DNA from: Terriglobia bacterium
Lineage (GTDB): Bacteria > Acidobacteriota > Terriglobia > UBA7540
Assembly: GCA_022866195.1 (NCBI GenBank)
Contig: JALHUF010000055.1
Span: 1-6,585, forward strand
Length of the DNA: 6,585 nucleotides
Reading direction: 5' to 3'
Shown: piece after piece, positions 4,747 to 6,585 of the stretch
How the letters are laid out: each line of letters starts with the position of its first letter
Numbering within the stretch: the stretch's first letter is position 1
Made by a program: the position numbers and the translations under genes
Notes under the pieces: generated by a model
What the model was told of the DNA's origin: nothing
What the model saw: only the letters and a program-made list of their open reading frames with translations
Database searches by the model: none

Positions 4747-6585
4747 TCACCATTCGAATTCCACGCGCGTCCGACGCGCGCAGAATTCTTCATAAGGCCC
4801 CACGCGCAAGGTGCGGATGTAGTGCGGCTGGTCGGCGTAGGCCAAGACCATAGTGAGGAGGTTCTTCTTGCCGGCGAAGTTGAGGAAGGGTTCGGGCAGA
4901 TAGAAATCCTTCTGCGGCCCGACGGCCGCGTAACGGCCGATGAATTTACCGTTCAGGTAGAGGAGGGCGTCGCGCTCAGCCTCGAAAGTGAGCTTCCACG
5001 GGACCGACCATCCGGCTACCGGGCTGGGCAGAGCAAACTCGGCGCGGCACCAAGCGAAGGCTGGCACAATCTCCTTCGCGGGGGGCGCTTCGCCCAAGGT
5101 GACCGGGCGCCAGCCGCCCGTGGGGTAGTTGGCATCGATCTCGCGCCCGCGCATCGCGGCCGGGAAGCGTTGTATCTGCCAGGTTTCGATTACTGAGCTC
5201 TGCCCCACGCTCTGGCCGTATCGCACGAACTCGAGGCCACTCAACTCGCCGAGATTCGGACCGAAGTGCGGGCTGCCGAAACGCTCATAAGCGATTTCGA
5301 TGACATTGTTCCCTGGTGCCGCATACTTGGCCAGGGGAAACTCCACGCGCTGGCTGGCGTTCGACGCTTCCAACACCAGCTTGCCATTCAAGAAGACCTT
5401 CTTGAAATCGCTGGCGAACGTCGAAATGAACATCGTGGGCTGGCCCGCGAGATTAAATTCGCCGCGATACTTAATGTAGCCGTAAGGAACAGGGCCCAGC
5501 TCTTCCAGGGCGCGCGCCGGGCCGGCCAACCATTCTCCGGCCTGAGGATCAAACTTCTCCGTCCAGGCTTGAATCTGGTTCAGGCTTAGGGGACGGTAGG
5601 GCAGCTGCGGTACGACGATCGTCAGCCGCGCCGTGCGCCACTGACGTTCATACTCAAAAGTTGTCAGCAACCCGTCGACGCGGCACTTGCTGGGTGAGGG
5701 CGGCAGCAGCACGGTCAGCGCGTGCTCGCCCGGCTGCATTTCCAGCTCCGCCCAGACGCGCTGCTTGTCGGACCCGCTTGCCGCGAGCAGGTAGCTATCG
5801 GTGATGAACGGCACGGCCATCGGCTTGGGCTCTTCGGCACCGGGGACGACCCCGGCGGGGAACTCTGCCGTCCAGGTGCGCAAGGCGCGTTCGCGCGGCA
5901 CGACGACCAGCAGCAGGTGATCGTTCACGAGCAGGAGCTTCTCGGCCTTCTCCACGCGCACGCCGATGACGACGGATTCGTATTCCTGGTCCCAGTAGTT
6001 GTAAACGTAGTCGCCCACCACCTTGGGCTCGTCAGGGGAGGCCAGCGAGATTTCCGCCACGCGCCCCGGCTCGTCGTAAACGATCAGATAATGCCGGTCG
6101 ACGATAAGGCCGTGGGCAAACACTTCCGCCGTCGTGTAGCGGAGTATGCTGCCGGGGATGGGAATTCCCACAGGCAGCATCTTCATCTCGCGCGCCCCAA
6201 TCACCAGTTCGCCCTCGCGCGGCGCGGTAATGACGCGTTTGGTAGGGCTGAAGGGGTCCTGGACGTACATCTTGAACCGCTGCTCGGCGTTGGCGTTCTC
6301 GCGCACGAAGACCACGCCGCTCTTGCCACTCGCACGCTCCGTCACGCTGACGTTGGGGTTGGTGGACTGCGGGATGCGTTCGACCGCCTGGGCACGGGTG
6401 AGCACGTTGCCGAAAACACCCAGCGATGCCCCGATGCCCCGGGCGGCATAGTATTTCTCCCACAGCCCTCCCGGCTCGCGGATGGGCGCCGCGTAATCGT
6501 AAGTGGTGGTGAGCGTTTTCGCGGCCCAATCGAAATTCGTTCCGCCAAAGCCCATGTAGTAGTTGAGGTATGTCCCGCCGTGCTC
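4747..6585 (-). CDS. Beta-galactosidase, glycoside hydrolase family 35, 5' end outside the window
   Basis: The frame is open to the right edge: ten codons (EHGGTYLNYY) precede the internal ATG at 6555, so that Met is not the start and the visible part is 612 residues. GH35 enzymes release non-reducing-end galactose from glycans. The opening stretch YYMGFGGTNFDW (9-20), followed by TTTYDYAAPIRE (26-37) and a W-x-K-Y-Y motif, is the end of the GH35 barrel. The two catalytic glutamates should lie further upstream and cannot be checked. Beta-rich domains follow. A jelly-roll lies at about 366-435 (YGYIKYRGEF, then VFLNGKLVLE and NNVIEIAYE). A C-terminal jelly-roll spans about 508-600, with YLNGKFIGRY (543-552) and GPQKDFYLPEPFL (556-568), both typical of these galactose-binding-like domains. 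Any signal peptide is out of view. The last codons are built on a long palindrome (4756-4788). A 332-bp gap separates it from the next gene on the strand. Confidence 0.9.
   Translation of the reverse strand, partial: EHGGTYLNYYMGFGGTNFDWAAKTLTTTYDYAAPIREPGGLWEKYYAARGIGASLGVFGNVLTRAQAVERIPQSTNPNVSVTERASGKSGVVFVRENANAEQRFKMYVQDPFSPTKRVITAPREGELVIGAREMKMLPVGIPIPGSILRYTTAEVFAHGLIVDRHYLIVYDEPGRVAEISLASPDEPKVVGDYVYNYWDQEYESVVIGVRVEKAEKLLLVNDHLLLVVVPRERALRTWTAEFPAGVVPGAEEPKPMAVPFITDSYLLAASGSDKQRVWAELEMQPGEHALTVLLPPSPSKCRVDGLLTTFEYERQWRTARLTIVVPQLPYRPLSLNQIQAWTEKFDPQAGEWLAGPARALEELGPVPYGYIKYRGEFNLAGQPTMFISTFASDFKKVFLNGKLVLEASNASQRVEFPLAKYAAPGNNVIEIAYERFGSPHFGPNLGELSGLEFVRYGQSVGQSSVIETWQIQRFPAAMRGREIDANYPTGGWRPVTLGEAPPAKEIVPAFAWCRAEFALPSPVAGWSVPWKLTFEAERDALLYLNGKFIGRYAAVGPQKDFYLPEPFLNFAGKKNLLTMVLAYADQPHYIRTLRVGPYEEFCARRTRVEFEW
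4756..4788. repeat. 33-bp near-perfect palindrome in the last codons of the GH35 gene
   Basis: CGCGCGTC (4764-4771) and GACGCGCG (4773-4780) are exact inverted repeats around a single central C at 4772. They are flanked by CA on both sides (a two-base mismatch) and then by GAATTC on both sides (4756-4761 and 4783-4788). In total 14 of 16 positions pair. It ends seven bases before the GH35 stop codon and encodes the end of the protein (FCARRTRVEFE). Such a GC-rich stem at an mRNA 3' end could stabilise the transcript or pause polymerase; no T-tract follows. Confidence 0.75.

Noticed and set aside
4507..5196. 229-codon open frame on the plus strand covering the 4415-4746 gap and the 3' part of the GH35 gene
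   Set aside because: Most of it is antisense to the GH35 C-terminal domains and the rest has no recognisable motif or ribosome binding site.

Overview
The window looks like a fragment of a GC-rich (roughly 60% G+C or more) chromosome from a Gram-negative heterotroph, joined at its left end to about 310-340 bp of clearly AT-richer DNA (about 38% G+C over the first 300 bases by hand count). The PEGA/Ig-like/OmpA lipoprotein, the family-35 beta-galactosidase and the short cytochrome b of the formate-dehydrogenase-gamma type would suit an Acidobacteriota member (Terriglobia-like). That assignment is inference from protein style, not a database match.

Layout. Bases 1-145 (minus) hold the first 48 codons of an unidentified membrane protein that runs off the left edge. 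Bases 146-308 are AT-rich non-coding DNA with a strong extended -10 element. Bases 309-1073 (plus) encode a cytochrome b membrane subunit whose N-terminus appears cut off or replaced where the composition changes. It converges on a complete homoserine dehydrogenase gene (hom, 2447-1092, minus). Upstream of hom is a 203-bp gap with a nested hairpin ending in a T-rich stretch and a candidate hom promoter. Next, still on the minus strand, is a 587-residue lipoprotein with PEGA, two Ig-like domains and a C-terminal OmpA peptidoglycan-binding domain (4414-2651). A 332-bp gap with promoter-like sequence separates it from a large GH35 beta-galactosidase gene (6585-4747, minus). That gene is open to the right edge, so its start and most of its catalytic barrel lie outside the window.

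The three minus-strand genes share a direction, but the gaps of 332 and 203 bp and the signals in them suggest separate transcription units. Their functions (glycan hydrolysis, envelope anchoring, threonine/methionine precursor synthesis) do not form an obvious pathway.

I found no convincing new multi-gene system, no mobile-element gene, no CRISPR array and no RNA gene. The points most worth a second look are the composition break that coincides with the 5' end of the cytochrome b gene, the 33-bp near-perfect palindrome in the last codons of the GH35 gene, and the nested hairpin at 2571-2621.
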